From Campylobacteraceae bacterium (GTDB lineage: Bacteria; Campylobacterota; Campylobacteria; Campylobacterales; Sulfurovaceae), in assembly GCA_027079365.1 (NCBI GenBank), contig JALWVW010000126.1, positions 1 to 6,293 of the forward strand: DNA of 6,293 nt, read 5' to 3'. Below the pieces are notes generated by a model that was given only the letters and a program-made list of their open reading frames with translations, ran no database searches and was not told the origin of the DNA. The translations under genes were made by a program, and so were the position numbers. Every line of letters begins with the position of its first letter. The first letter of the stretch is position 1. Of this stretch, positions 1 through 4,883 are shown piece after piece.

Positions 1-385
1 CTCCCAAGATAGAGCGCAGCGTGGTCATGACAAGTTGCTGGATGGCGAGCCTGAAATTTTCTACACCATACAGCGCTGCTTCGGGTTTGGTAACACGCAA
101 AAAGGTGACAGCATTGGTCAGTATCACGGCGTTGTCCTTGGTGATGACCTCTTGCTGTGGGATATCCAGAATGATATCTCTGGTGGTGATCTTTTGTCTG
201 ACGGCATCGATATAGGGCACGATGAGATTGAGCCCAGGGGTGAGGGTACGGTAGAATTTACCCAGCCTTTCGACGACCCACTCTTCGCCCTGAGGGACGA
301 TATTGATCCCTTTGTAGAGCGTGATAACTACCAGTATAGCCAGTATAGTGACGACATTAAGTGCGCCAAATTGTAATGCTTCCAT
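1..385 (-). CDS. SPFH/stomatin-like membrane protein (QmcA/paraslipin type), 3' part missing
   Basis: The reading frame from ATG at 385 stays open to the window edge, giving the first 128 residues; the C-terminal part lies outside. Residues about 8-26 form one hydrophobic membrane segment. An SPFH (band 7) domain start follows: VPQGEEWVVERLGKF at about 30-44, LTPGLNLIVPYID at 48-60, LDIPQQEVITKDNA at 73-86, and an alpha-helical stretch ending TTLRSILG. The spacing and wording match bacterial paraslipins such as E. coli QmcA. Such proteins are anchored to the inner membrane, oligomerise, and are thought to organise membrane microdomains or influence membrane proteases; the exact role here is unknown. 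The ATG is preceded by AAAGGAA, which overlaps the end of the upstream nfeD-like gene 11 bases away. The two are very likely cotranscribed and partner each other, as ybbJ and qmcA do in E. coli. Confidence 0.9.
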   Translation of the reverse strand, partial: MEALQFGALNVVTILAILVVITLYKGINIVPQGEEWVVERLGKFYRTLTPGLNLIVPYIDAVRQKITTRDIILDIPQQEVITKDNAVILTNAVTFLRVTKPEAALYGVENFRLAIQQLVMTTLRSILG

Positions 386-396
386 GATGTATTCCT

Positions 397-849
397 TTAT
401 AGTTTTGTGACTTCTATGATCTGTCCATTGACCTCTGTGATCTTGACACGAGCGCCTTTGGGTATCGCTTCATCTGCTGTGGCATGCCAGGAACTGTTGC
501 CCAGGACTGGTGTATCAAACAGTACTTTCCCCCGTTTATGGGCATGTATCTCCTGCGTGACAGTGCCCTGGGTGTCAAAGCTGTGGTTGGATTGGCCTAT
601 ATTGGAGATAGTCTGCTCCTTGAACCATATTTTCCATGCGATGAGTGCCAGTATAGAGAGTATCGTCCAGAGAACGATCTCTGTGGTAAAAGTAATATCC
701 ATAAATAGGTCGGTTACACCTACTATCACCGCAGCCAGCCCAAGCCCAAGAAAAATAAATGTACCTACATTCATCTCAATGATTAAGAGCACCAATCCTG
801 CTACGATCCAATGCCACCACACAATAGTTTCACTCAAAAATGTGAGCAT
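397..849 (-). CDS. NfeD-like short membrane protein (YbbJ type)
   Basis: This complete protein has 150 residues, the usual size of the short NfeD class that lacks the ClpP-like protease domain. Three hydrophobic segments are visible at about 12-26, 29-48 and 56-74. They are followed by a soluble C-terminal domain from about 92 to 150 with the NfeD OB-fold pattern: a GTV start, then G117/W121/A123, then IPKGARVKITEVNGQIIEV. The family is nearly always encoded beside an SPFH/stomatin gene, and here an SPFH gene follows 11 bases downstream. NfeD proteins are thought to bind or stabilise the SPFH assembly in the membrane; the biochemical role is unsettled. The ATG at 849 has a strong AAAGGAG ribosome binding site about 6 bases upstream, so the start is well supported. 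A TATAAT box at 876-881 on this strand probably drives both genes. Nothing looks broken or transferred. Confidence 0.9.
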   Translation of the reverse strand: MLTFLSETIVWWHWIVAGLVLLIIEMNVGTFIFLGLGLAAVIVGVTDLFMDITFTTEIVLWTILSILALIAWKIWFKEQTISNIGQSNHSFDTQGTVTQEIHAHKRGKVLFDTPVLGNSSWHATADEAIPKGARVKITEVNGQIIEVTKL

Positions 850-875
850 ATGTACTCCTTTGTTACAGTAGAAAG

Positions 876-881
876 ATTATA
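876..881 (-). promoter_or_regulatory. Predicted -10 box for the nfeD-like/SPFH operon
   Basis: Read on the minus strand this is a perfect TATAAT. It lies 26 bases before the ATG at 849, leaving room for a leader of about 20 bases with an AAAGGAG ribosome binding site. No convincing -35 hexamer sits 16-18 bases upstream, which is common for sigma-70 promoters in Campylobacterota. It is predicted from sequence only. Confidence 0.6.
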
Positions 882-927
882 ACATAAAAGGTAAATGATC
901 TGTCCGCATCAATAAGCAACATTAGGC

Positions 928-933
928 TATAAT
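928..933 (+). promoter_or_regulatory. Predicted -10 box for ilvC
   Basis: A perfect TATAAT in the context TTAGGCTATAAT lies 28 bases before the ilvC ATG. The leader would be only about 20 bases long. That leaves no room for a T-box, leader-peptide attenuator or other riboswitch, so any control of ilvC would have to act at initiation or elsewhere. The purine-rich AAGGA at 951-955 is the likely ribosome binding site. Confidence 0.65.
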
Positions 934-961
934 CGCGACATTAAACACCCAAGGATAAAAA

Positions 962-1987
962 ATGTCAACACTTAATGTATATTATGACAAAGATTGCGAT
1001 ATCAGCATCATCAAGTCAAAAACAGTCGCCATGATTGGCTTTGGATCACAAGGACACGCGCACGCAGAGAACCTCAGAGACTCTGGTGTAGAAGTAGTCG
1101 TAGGACTCAGAAAGAACGGTAGCTCTTGGGGCAAAGCAGAAGCCAAAGGCTTCGAAGTACTGACCGTAGCAGAGGCTACAGCCAAAGCAGATGTCGTCAT
1201 GATCCTTTTGCCAGATGAGAACCAAGCAAGTATCTATGCAGAGGAGATCGCTCCCAATCTCAAAGATGGCGCAACCATCGCTTTCGGTCATGGCTTTAAC
1301 ATCCACTACGGACGTATCCACCCAGCAGCCAATATCAATGTCACGATGATCGCACCAAAAGCACCAGGCCACACTGTGCGAAGTGAATTTGTCAGAGGCG
1401 GTGGTATTCCTGATCTTATCGCTGTCGGTCAAGACCCAAGCGGTACGACCAAAGCGCTGGCGCTCTCCTATGCCTCAGCGATTGGTGGTGGTAGAACTGC
1501 GATCATCGAGACGACTTTCAAAGATGAGACAGAGACAGACCTTTTTGGTGAGCAAGCAGTCCTCTGTGGTGGTGCTACATCGCTGGTACAAGCCGGATTT
1601 GATACACTCGTAGAGGCTGGTTATGCACCAGAGTTGGCGTACTTTGAGTGTCTACATGAGCTTAAGCTCATCGTTGATCTCATGTTCGAGGGTGGTATTG
1701 CTGATATGAGATACTCTATCTCCAACACAGCAGAGTATGGTGACTATGTCTCAGGCCCACGCGTCATCAATGATGAGTCAAAAGCAGCCATGAAGCAGAT
1801 CCTCAAAGAGATCCAAAATGGTCAGTTCGCCAAAGACTTCATCCTCGAAGGACAGGCAGGGTATCCTCGCATGAATGCAGAGCGCAAGAACGCCAGAGCT
1901 TCTAACATAGAGCAGACGGGTGTGAGACTGAGAGAGATGATGCCGTGGATATCCAAGAACAAAATCGTTAATCAAGACGAGAACTAA
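962..1987 (+). CDS. ilvC: Ketol-acid reductoisomerase, class I (NADP+)
   Basis: This is the second common enzyme of isoleucine, valine and leucine synthesis. It isomerises and reduces 2-acetolactate or 2-aceto-2-hydroxybutyrate to the dihydroxy acid in the cytoplasm, using Mg2+ and normally NADPH. The 341-residue length is that of the short class I form. The N-terminal Rossmann domain shows GFGSQG at 26-31, and the cofactor loop LRKNGSSW at 49-56, with an arginine and serines, is of the NADPH-preferring type. Catalytic and metal residues are all present: H110 in FGHGFNIHYG, K133 in APKAPGH, D193 and E197 in DLFGEQAVLCGG, E229 and E233 in ECLHELKLIVDL, and S254 in SISNTAEYG. The ATG has AAGGA 6 bases upstream and a -10 box further up. 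No other ilv or leu gene is adjacent, so it appears monocistronic, transcribed divergently from the nfeD-like gene. Confidence 0.98.
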   Translation: MSTLNVYYDKDCDISIIKSKTVAMIGFGSQGHAHAENLRDSGVEVVVGLRKNGSSWGKAEAKGFEVLTVAEATAKADVVMILLPDENQASIYAEEIAPNLKDGATIAFGHGFNIHYGRIHPAANINVTMIAPKAPGHTVRSEFVRGGGIPDLIAVGQDPSGTTKALALSYASAIGGGRTAIIETTFKDETETDLFGEQAVLCGGATSLVQAGFDTLVEAGYAPELAYFECLHELKLIVDLMFEGGIADMRYSISNTAEYGDYVSGPRVINDESKAAMKQILKEIQNGQFAKDFILEGQAGYPRMNAERKNARASNIEQTGVRLREMMPWISKNKIVNQDEN

Positions 1988-2001
1988 TCTTTTTGTCGAT
2001 T

Positions 2002-2028
2002 TGCATCCATCTTTGAATGATGGGTGCA
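2002..2028 (+). other. 10-bp hairpin downstream of ilvC
   Basis: TGCATCCATC at 2002-2011 pairs with GATGGGTGCA at 2019-2028 around a 7-base loop, with one G-U pair and no mismatch. It begins 14 bases after the ilvC stop, so it may end or stabilise the ilvC transcript. No T-run follows it, so it is not a standard intrinsic terminator. A similar but less perfect hairpin (2193-2200 with 2206-2214) recurs at the end of the second repeat unit, and the two share a closely similar 23-base stretch. Confidence 0.5.
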
Positions 2029-2032
2029 GTCA

Positions 2033-2047
2033 GCTACAAGATGTAGC
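2033..2047 (+). other. 6-bp hairpin at the start of the repeat region
   Basis: GCTACA at 2033-2038 is the exact reverse complement of TGTAGC at 2042-2047, separated by three bases. The right arm forms the first bases of repeat unit 1, and unit 2 starts with the same TGTAGC. It directly follows the larger hairpin, so the two could stack in an RNA. No T-run follows. Confidence 0.45.
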
Positions 2048-2129
2048 CTCCTTTACCCAAATATTCAAATCTGAATACAACTCAACAAAAACCTTAGTAC
2101 TCTCAGTTGATTAAAAAAATAACTTTTAT
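2042..2129 (+). repeat. Intergenic direct repeat, unit 1 of 3
   Basis: This is the first of three diverged direct repeats filling most of the 353-bp gap between ilvC and the deacetylase gene. By eye, 2042-2122 aligns with 2213-2292 of unit 3 with 12 substitutions and one single-base gap; they share an identical 20-base block at 2084-2103 and 2254-2273. Two stems are possible: TATTCA/TGAATA (2062-2067 with 2072-2077, 4-base loop) and TCAAC/GTTGA (2082-2086 with 2106-2110, 19-base loop). The stretch is AT-rich and has no plausible reading frame. Its function is unknown; it could be an untranslated structured RNA, a protein-binding array or an inactive interspersed repeat. Confidence 0.75.
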
Positions 2130-2212
2130 TGTAGCCTCCTTCGCCCAAGCACTCAAACCTACTGCAAACTAACCAAAAATCTTTATTGGTTTCAACATCT
2201 TTATGAGATGGT
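2130..2212 (+). repeat. Intergenic direct repeat, unit 2 of 3 (most diverged)
   Basis: The unit begins with the same 12 bases as unit 1 (TGTAGCCTCCTT) and keeps the order CCCAA, CTCAAA, ACTAACCAAAAA, but diverges in its second half. The first stem of units 1 and 3 is lost. The second is replaced by AACCAA/TTGGTT (2171-2176 with 2186-2191). A third hairpin near the end, CAACATCT with AGAT-G-GTTG (2193-2200 with 2206-2214), resembles the hairpin just after ilvC. The start of this unit lies 88 bases after that of unit 1, and unit 3 begins 83 bases later. Confidence 0.65.
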
Positions 2213-2292
2213 TGCAGTTTCCTTTCCCAAACATTCAAAACTGAATGTAACTTAACAAAAACCTTAGTACTCTTGGTTGATCAAAAGAATAA
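2213..2292 (+). repeat. Intergenic direct repeat, unit 3 of 3
   Basis: The closest relative is unit 1. The first stem is kept with a paired change: the T-A pair at 2062/2077 in unit 1 is C-G at 2232/2247 here, and an extra A-T pair at 2231/2248 lengthens it to 7 bp. The second stem is TTAAC/GTTGA (2252-2256 with 2276-2280), where a C-to-T change turns a C-G pair into U-G. The right end runs into the inverted repeat and promoter of the deacetylase gene, so this unit could affect that gene's transcription. Confidence 0.75.
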
Positions 2293-2304
2293 GAAATTCT
2301 TTTG
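2282..2304 (+). promoter_or_regulatory. 9-bp inverted repeat at the deacetylase promoter, candidate operator
   Basis: CAAAAGAAT at 2282-2290 is the exact reverse complement of ATTCTTTTG at 2296-2304, with five bases between. The right arm ends two bases before the TATAAT at 2307-2312, so the palindrome covers the -35 to -10 spacer, a typical position for a repressor. As RNA it would form a hairpin, but it lies upstream of the likely transcription start and no T-run follows. Confidence 0.5.
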
Positions 2305-2306
2305 GC

Positions 2307-2312
2307 TATAAT
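2307..2312 (+). promoter_or_regulatory. Predicted -10 box for the deacetylase gene
   Basis: TATAAT in the context TTTTGGCTATAATG lies 28 bases before the ATG at 2341. Distance and context closely match the ilvC promoter (GGCTATAAT, 28 bases). Its position inside an upstream in-frame extension that begins with TTG at 2302 argues strongly that this extension is not translated. Confidence 0.65.
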
Positions 2313-2340
2313 GCCTTTTGAAAATCAGAGGGAGACTTTC

Positions 2341-3078
2341 ATGAGAATGATAAGGTGGTTTGTTATTTTATCTTTACTATACATGGTAAGCCTCTCCGCC
2401 AAAACACCCTCTAAGGTAGAGTGGAACTTTTACCCCAGCTATGGTCGTGCCCTCTGTCGTCTCACTCCTTCGTTGAAGCATGGATTTTTTTTCAAGGCAG
2501 CAACAAGTCGCAAGGTGGTGGCATTGACCTTTGATGATGGGCCGCTCAAGCGTACGTCTGCACTGTTGAGGTTTTTGAAGCAGCGTGGTGTACCTGCGAC
2601 TCTTTTTCTGCTGGCTCCTCAGATCAACCGTCACAATGCACGACTTTACGATGATCCGCTGTTTACGGTAGGACTGCATAGCTATCATCATATCAATTAC
2701 CGTAGAGCCTCCCGTAAAAAAACCCGCAGAGAGCTGGATCGCGCGCTGAAGCATATGCGGCGTTATGGGATGGAACCCTACTATTTTCGTCCTCCGTATG
2801 GTATGGTGAGCCGTACGCTGCTCAATGCATTGAACACGCGTAATCTGCATGGGGTGCTCTGGTCACTGGATACGCAGGACTGGAATGGCAGGAGAGGTGC
2901 AAGGTTCCGCCGATCTGTCCTTCGTTCACTCTCTCCTGGGGCTGTCCTGCTAATGCATGATCAGAGTGTCTCGCTGCGTGATCTGGGACGGTTGATTGCT
3001 GGTATCTATGCCAAGGGCTATCAGATCGTGCCACTCAGTGAACTTGTACGATCGGGGAGTCGGTATCCGTGTGAGTGA
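2341..3078 (+). CDS. Exported polysaccharide deacetylase, NodB homology domain
   Basis: The 245-residue protein carries the NodB fold found in metal-dependent carbohydrate esterases (family CE4) that remove N- or O-acetyl groups from peptidoglycan, chitin-like or exopolysaccharide chains. All five motifs are visible: TFDDGP at 63-68 (D65 catalytic base, D66 metal ligand), HSYHH at 113-117 (H113 and H117 metal ligands), RPPYG at 150-154, DTQDW at 177-181, and LLMHD at 203-207 (H206 catalytic acid). The N-terminus has two basic residues, a hydrophobic stretch at about 6-18 and a possible signal peptidase site after SLSA, so export to the periplasm is likely. ATG at 2341 is chosen over the in-frame TTG at 2302 because GGGAG precedes it by 6 bases and the TTG lies upstream of the likely transcription start. 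It stands alone and converges on deoA 9 bases away. The substrate cannot be read from sequence. Confidence 0.92.
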   Translation: MRMIRWFVILSLLYMVSLSAKTPSKVEWNFYPSYGRALCRLTPSLKHGFFFKAATSRKVVALTFDDGPLKRTSALLRFLKQRGVPATLFLLAPQINRHNARLYDDPLFTVGLHSYHHINYRRASRKKTRRELDRALKHMRRYGMEPYYFRPPYGMVSRTLLNALNTRNLHGVLWSLDTQDWNGRRGARFRRSVLRSLSPGAVLLMHDQSVSLRDLGRLIAGIYAKGYQIVPLSELVRSGSRYPCE

Positions 3079-3102
3079 GGTTAGGTGTTAACCTATCACC
3101 TC
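3077..3102. other. Hairpin across the convergent gene ends
   Basis: GAGGT-TAGGT at 3077-3086 can pair with ACCTA at 3091-3095 and ACCTC at 3098-3102, with a 4-base loop and a 2-base bulge. It spans the 9-base gap between the deacetylase stop and the deoA stop, and the loop includes part of the deoA stop codon. It could act on both transcripts as a 3' end structure. Neither strand has a T-run after it, so intrinsic termination is uncertain. Confidence 0.4.
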
Positions 3103-4398
3103 ATAAACCTCTTTGACCTTTGGCATGTTCTCTCCGATGCTAATGGCTGCGAGTACTCTGCGTTTGGCCTCTTTCCAGCTGGCTTGGTCTTTGGCATGGA
3201 TGGTGCAGAGTGGGGTTTGGGTATCTACCGTGGTACCTAGGTCGATGATGTTTTCCAGACCTACGCTATGATCGATACTGTCACTGGGGCGGATGCGTCC
3301 ACCCCCCAGTCCTACGACACTCATGCCTATGGCGATGGTATCCATTGATTCGATGATCCCACTGTCTGGTGCATAGATGGGTTGGATGAGGGGGGCTTTT
3401 GGGAGGTAGTGCTCGTAGCGTTCGCAGAAATCAGCTGGCCCTCCCAGCATCGTGACCATGCGCCCGAAGATCTCCAATGCTTTGCCGCTGGAGAGTGCGT
3501 CTTCGAGCTTTTGGGCAGCGTCAGTCTCATCCTTTGCCAGTCCGGTCTCTGTCAGTGCGGGGATGCATAGTGCCATGTTCACCGCATGGAGGCGTGGGTT
3601 TTTGCGACTATTCATCAGATACTCTACTGCTTCATGCACCTCAAGCCCATTGCCTGCATTGTAAGCCAGAGACTGGTTCATGTCTGTGAGCACTGCTTTG
3701 GTCTTGACACCGGCATGGTGGGCAATCTCTACGATGGAGGCTGCCAGCTCTTTGGAGAGGGCATAGGTGGGCATGAAGGCACCGCTGCCGACCTTGACAT
3801 CCATAATGAGGGTATCGAGCCCTTCTGCCAGCTTTTTGGAGAGGATAGAGGCGGAGATCATCGGGACACTCTCGACGGTGGCGGTGACATCGCGGATGGA
3901 GTAGATGCGCTTGTCTGCCGGAGCCAGCGAGGCAGTCTGCCCGATGATCGCTACGCCACACTCCTTCACCACCTGTTTGAAGCGTGCGTTGTCAGGCAGG
4001 ACATTGTAGCCAGGGATCGACTCAAATTTGTCCAGTGTACCGCCCGTATGCCCCAACCCACGACCAGAGATCATAGGCACATAGGCACCACAGGCTGCCA
4101 GCATAGGTCCCAGCATCAAAGAGACCACATCGCCCACACCGCCAGTGGAATGTTTGTCCACGATAGGCCCATCGAAGCCTTCCCATGTGAGGGTATCGCC
4201 AGAGTTTTTCATCGCCAGTGTGAGCGTGGTTTTCTCCTCTAGGCTCATGCCATTGAAAAAGACTGCCATAGCAAAGGCAGAGATATGCTCATTGGCGACA
4301 GAGCCGTCGGTAACCCCTCGGATAAATGCTTCTATCTCCTCTTTGGAGAGTGGCTTATTGTCTCTTTTTTTACGAATAAACTCTTGTGGGATAAACAT
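3088..4398 (-). CDS. deoA: Thymidine phosphorylase
   Basis: The enzyme reversibly splits thymidine or deoxyuridine with phosphate into the free base and 2-deoxyribose-1-phosphate, in the cytoplasm. The 436 residues match the family length (E. coli DeoA about 440). The phosphate-binding segment DKHSTGGVGD is at 81-90. The family signature SGRGLGHTGGTLDKFE is at 111-126. The nucleoside-binding residues R169, S184 and K188 lie in SIRDVTATVESVPMISASILSKK, and DVKVGSGAFM follows at 200-209. The split between thymidine and broader pyrimidine-nucleoside phosphorylase (Pdp) is not decided by these motifs alone. The gene follows cdd: the cdd TAA and the deoA ATG share one base, and AAAGGAA lies about 6 bases before the ATG within the end of cdd, so translation is probably coupled. 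It converges on the deacetylase gene. Confidence 0.95.
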   Translation of the reverse strand: MFIPQEFIRKKRDNKPLSKEEIEAFIRGVTDGSVANEHISAFAMAVFFNGMSLEEKTTLTLAMKNSGDTLTWEGFDGPIVDKHSTGGVGDVVSLMLGPMLAACGAYVPMISGRGLGHTGGTLDKFESIPGYNVLPDNARFKQVVKECGVAIIGQTASLAPADKRIYSIRDVTATVESVPMISASILSKKLAEGLDTLIMDVKVGSGAFMPTYALSKELAASIVEIAHHAGVKTKAVLTDMNQSLAYNAGNGLEVHEAVEYLMNSRKNPRLHAVNMALCIPALTETGLAKDETDAAQKLEDALSSGKALEIFGRMVTMLGGPADFCERYEHYLPKAPLIQPIYAPDSGIIESMDTIAIGMSVVGLGGGRIRPSDSIDHSVGLENIIDLGTTVDTQTPLCTIHAKDQASWKEAKRRVLAAISIGENMPKVKEVYEVIG

Positions 4399-4811
4399 TA
4401 GATTCCTTTTAGGTTATCAGGGCCAAAGGAGTAGGGGAGCAGCCCGTCGATACTGAAGACTTTCTGTACACCCTCCTCTACATGACAGATATAGATCTGG
4501 GTATCACTGTCCGCAAACTCGCGTATTCTCTGACGGCAGGCACCACAGGGGGTGATAGGCCTATCAGAGATACCCGTGACGACGATAGCCTTGATTTTCC
4601 TGCCACCGCTTGCTACCATGCTTCCGATGGCCTGCTCCTCAGCACAGGAGCCTGAGGGGTAGGCGGCATTTTCGACATTGCAGCCGTGATGGATGTTTCC
4701 GTGTTCATCCAGTACAGCAGCGCCGACAGGGAAATGGCTATAGGGTGCGTGTGCGTGTGTGCGTACTTGTGTGGCTGTCTGGATAAGGGTGTTGAGCGTA
4801 TCTTGATTCAT
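4398..4811 (-). CDS. cdd: Cytidine deaminase, small homotetrameric type
   Basis: Zinc-dependent deamination of cytidine and deoxycytidine to uridine and deoxyuridine is expected. The 137-residue protein has the single-domain length of the Bacillus-type tetrameric enzyme, not the two-domain E. coli dimer. APYSHFPVGAAVL is at 22-34 and NVENAAYPSGSCAEEQ at 45-60, with C56 a zinc ligand and E58 the proton shuttle. PCGACRQ at 88-94 supplies C89 and C92. The end, LLPYSFGPDNL, is typical. ATG at 4811 is preferred over an in-frame TTG at 4838 because MNQDTLNTLI aligns with the usual N-terminus. No ribosome binding site is visible at either start, which is odd next to the strong sites of its neighbours. 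The product deoxyuridine is a substrate for the overlapping downstream deoA. It is divergent from deoC. Confidence 0.94.
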   Translation of the reverse strand: MNQDTLNTLIQTATQVRTHAHAPYSHFPVGAAVLDEHGNIHHGCNVENAAYPSGSCAEEQAIGSMVASGGRKIKAIVVTGISDRPITPCGACRQRIREFADSDTQIYICHVEEGVQKVFSIDGLLPYSFGPDNLKGI

Positions 4812-4815
4812 AGGA

Positions 4816-4835
4816 ACTATTTTAGCGTAAATAGT
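4816..4835. promoter_or_regulatory. 20-bp inverted repeat between cdd and deoC, candidate operator
   Basis: ACTATTT at 4816-4822 is the exact reverse complement of AAATAGT at 4829-4835, with six bases between. It sits in the 72-bp space between divergent cdd and deoC, four bases upstream of the cdd ATG and 23 bases upstream of the deoC -10 box. On the cdd strand it overlaps TAAAAT (4819-4824), a possible -10 box. A DNA-binding regulator there could control both arms of the nucleoside cluster. Alternatively, if cdd starts further upstream, the arms would form a leader hairpin next to the start codon. Confidence 0.5.
4819..4824 (-). promoter_or_regulatory. Possible -10 box for cdd-deoA
   Basis: TAAAAT on the minus strand matches five of six bases of TATAAT. 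It lies 7 bases before the cdd ATG, so a transcript from it would begin at or next to the start codon, which would explain the missing ribosome binding site. A weaker alternative is TATATC further upstream, which would give a leader of about 35-40 bases. Confidence 0.3.
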
Positions 4836-4857
4836 CAAAAAAGTTTCATAAATTGGA

Positions 4858-4863
4858 TATAAT
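4858..4863 (+). promoter_or_regulatory. Predicted -10 box for deoC-deoB
   Basis: A perfect TATAAT in the context TTGGATATAAT is located 20 bases before the deoC ATG. The leader would be only about 12-14 bases, just enough to hold AAAGGAA at 4873-4879. No clear -35 element is seen. Confidence 0.6.
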
Positions 4864-4883
4864 CACATTATTAAAGGAACACC

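Noticed and set aside
860..885. TGTTA-N14-TAACA inverted repeat upstream of the nfeD-like gene
   Set aside because: Five-base arms with a long spacer in AT-rich DNA are expected by chance.
934..961. T-box or leader-peptide attenuation ahead of ilvC
   Set aside because: The predicted leader is only about 20 bases long and contains no short reading frame or hairpin.
1046..1432. Open frame antisense to ilvC
   Set aside because: No recognisable motif, and it is fully contained within the conserved ilvC gene, so it is treated as a shadow.
1991..1994. T-run after the ilvC stop as an intrinsic terminator
   Set aside because: The T-run (about 1989-1994) precedes the hairpin at 2002-2028, the wrong order for an intrinsic terminator on the plus strand, and no stable stem ends immediately before it.
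2080..2112. Integron attC-like core: ACTCAAC or ACTTAAC fits RYYYAAC, followed by GTTGATT/GTTGATC
   Set aside because: The right-hand boxes do not fit GTTRRRY, the arms are only about 33 bases apart, too short for an attC, and no integrase or cassette genes are present.
2042..2292. CRISPR array
   Set aside because: The units are diverged along their whole length with no constant repeat and variable spacer pattern, and no cas genes are nearby.
2302..2340. In-frame upstream extension of the deacetylase starting at TTG 2302 (13 extra residues)
   Set aside because: It contains the predicted -10 box, has no ribosome binding site, and would put residues in front of a normal signal peptide that starts at ATG 2341.
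3586..4242. Long open frame on the plus strand opposite deoA
   Set aside because: It lies wholly antisense to a convincing deoA, shows no family motif, and is the usual shadow of a coding strand with moderate GC.
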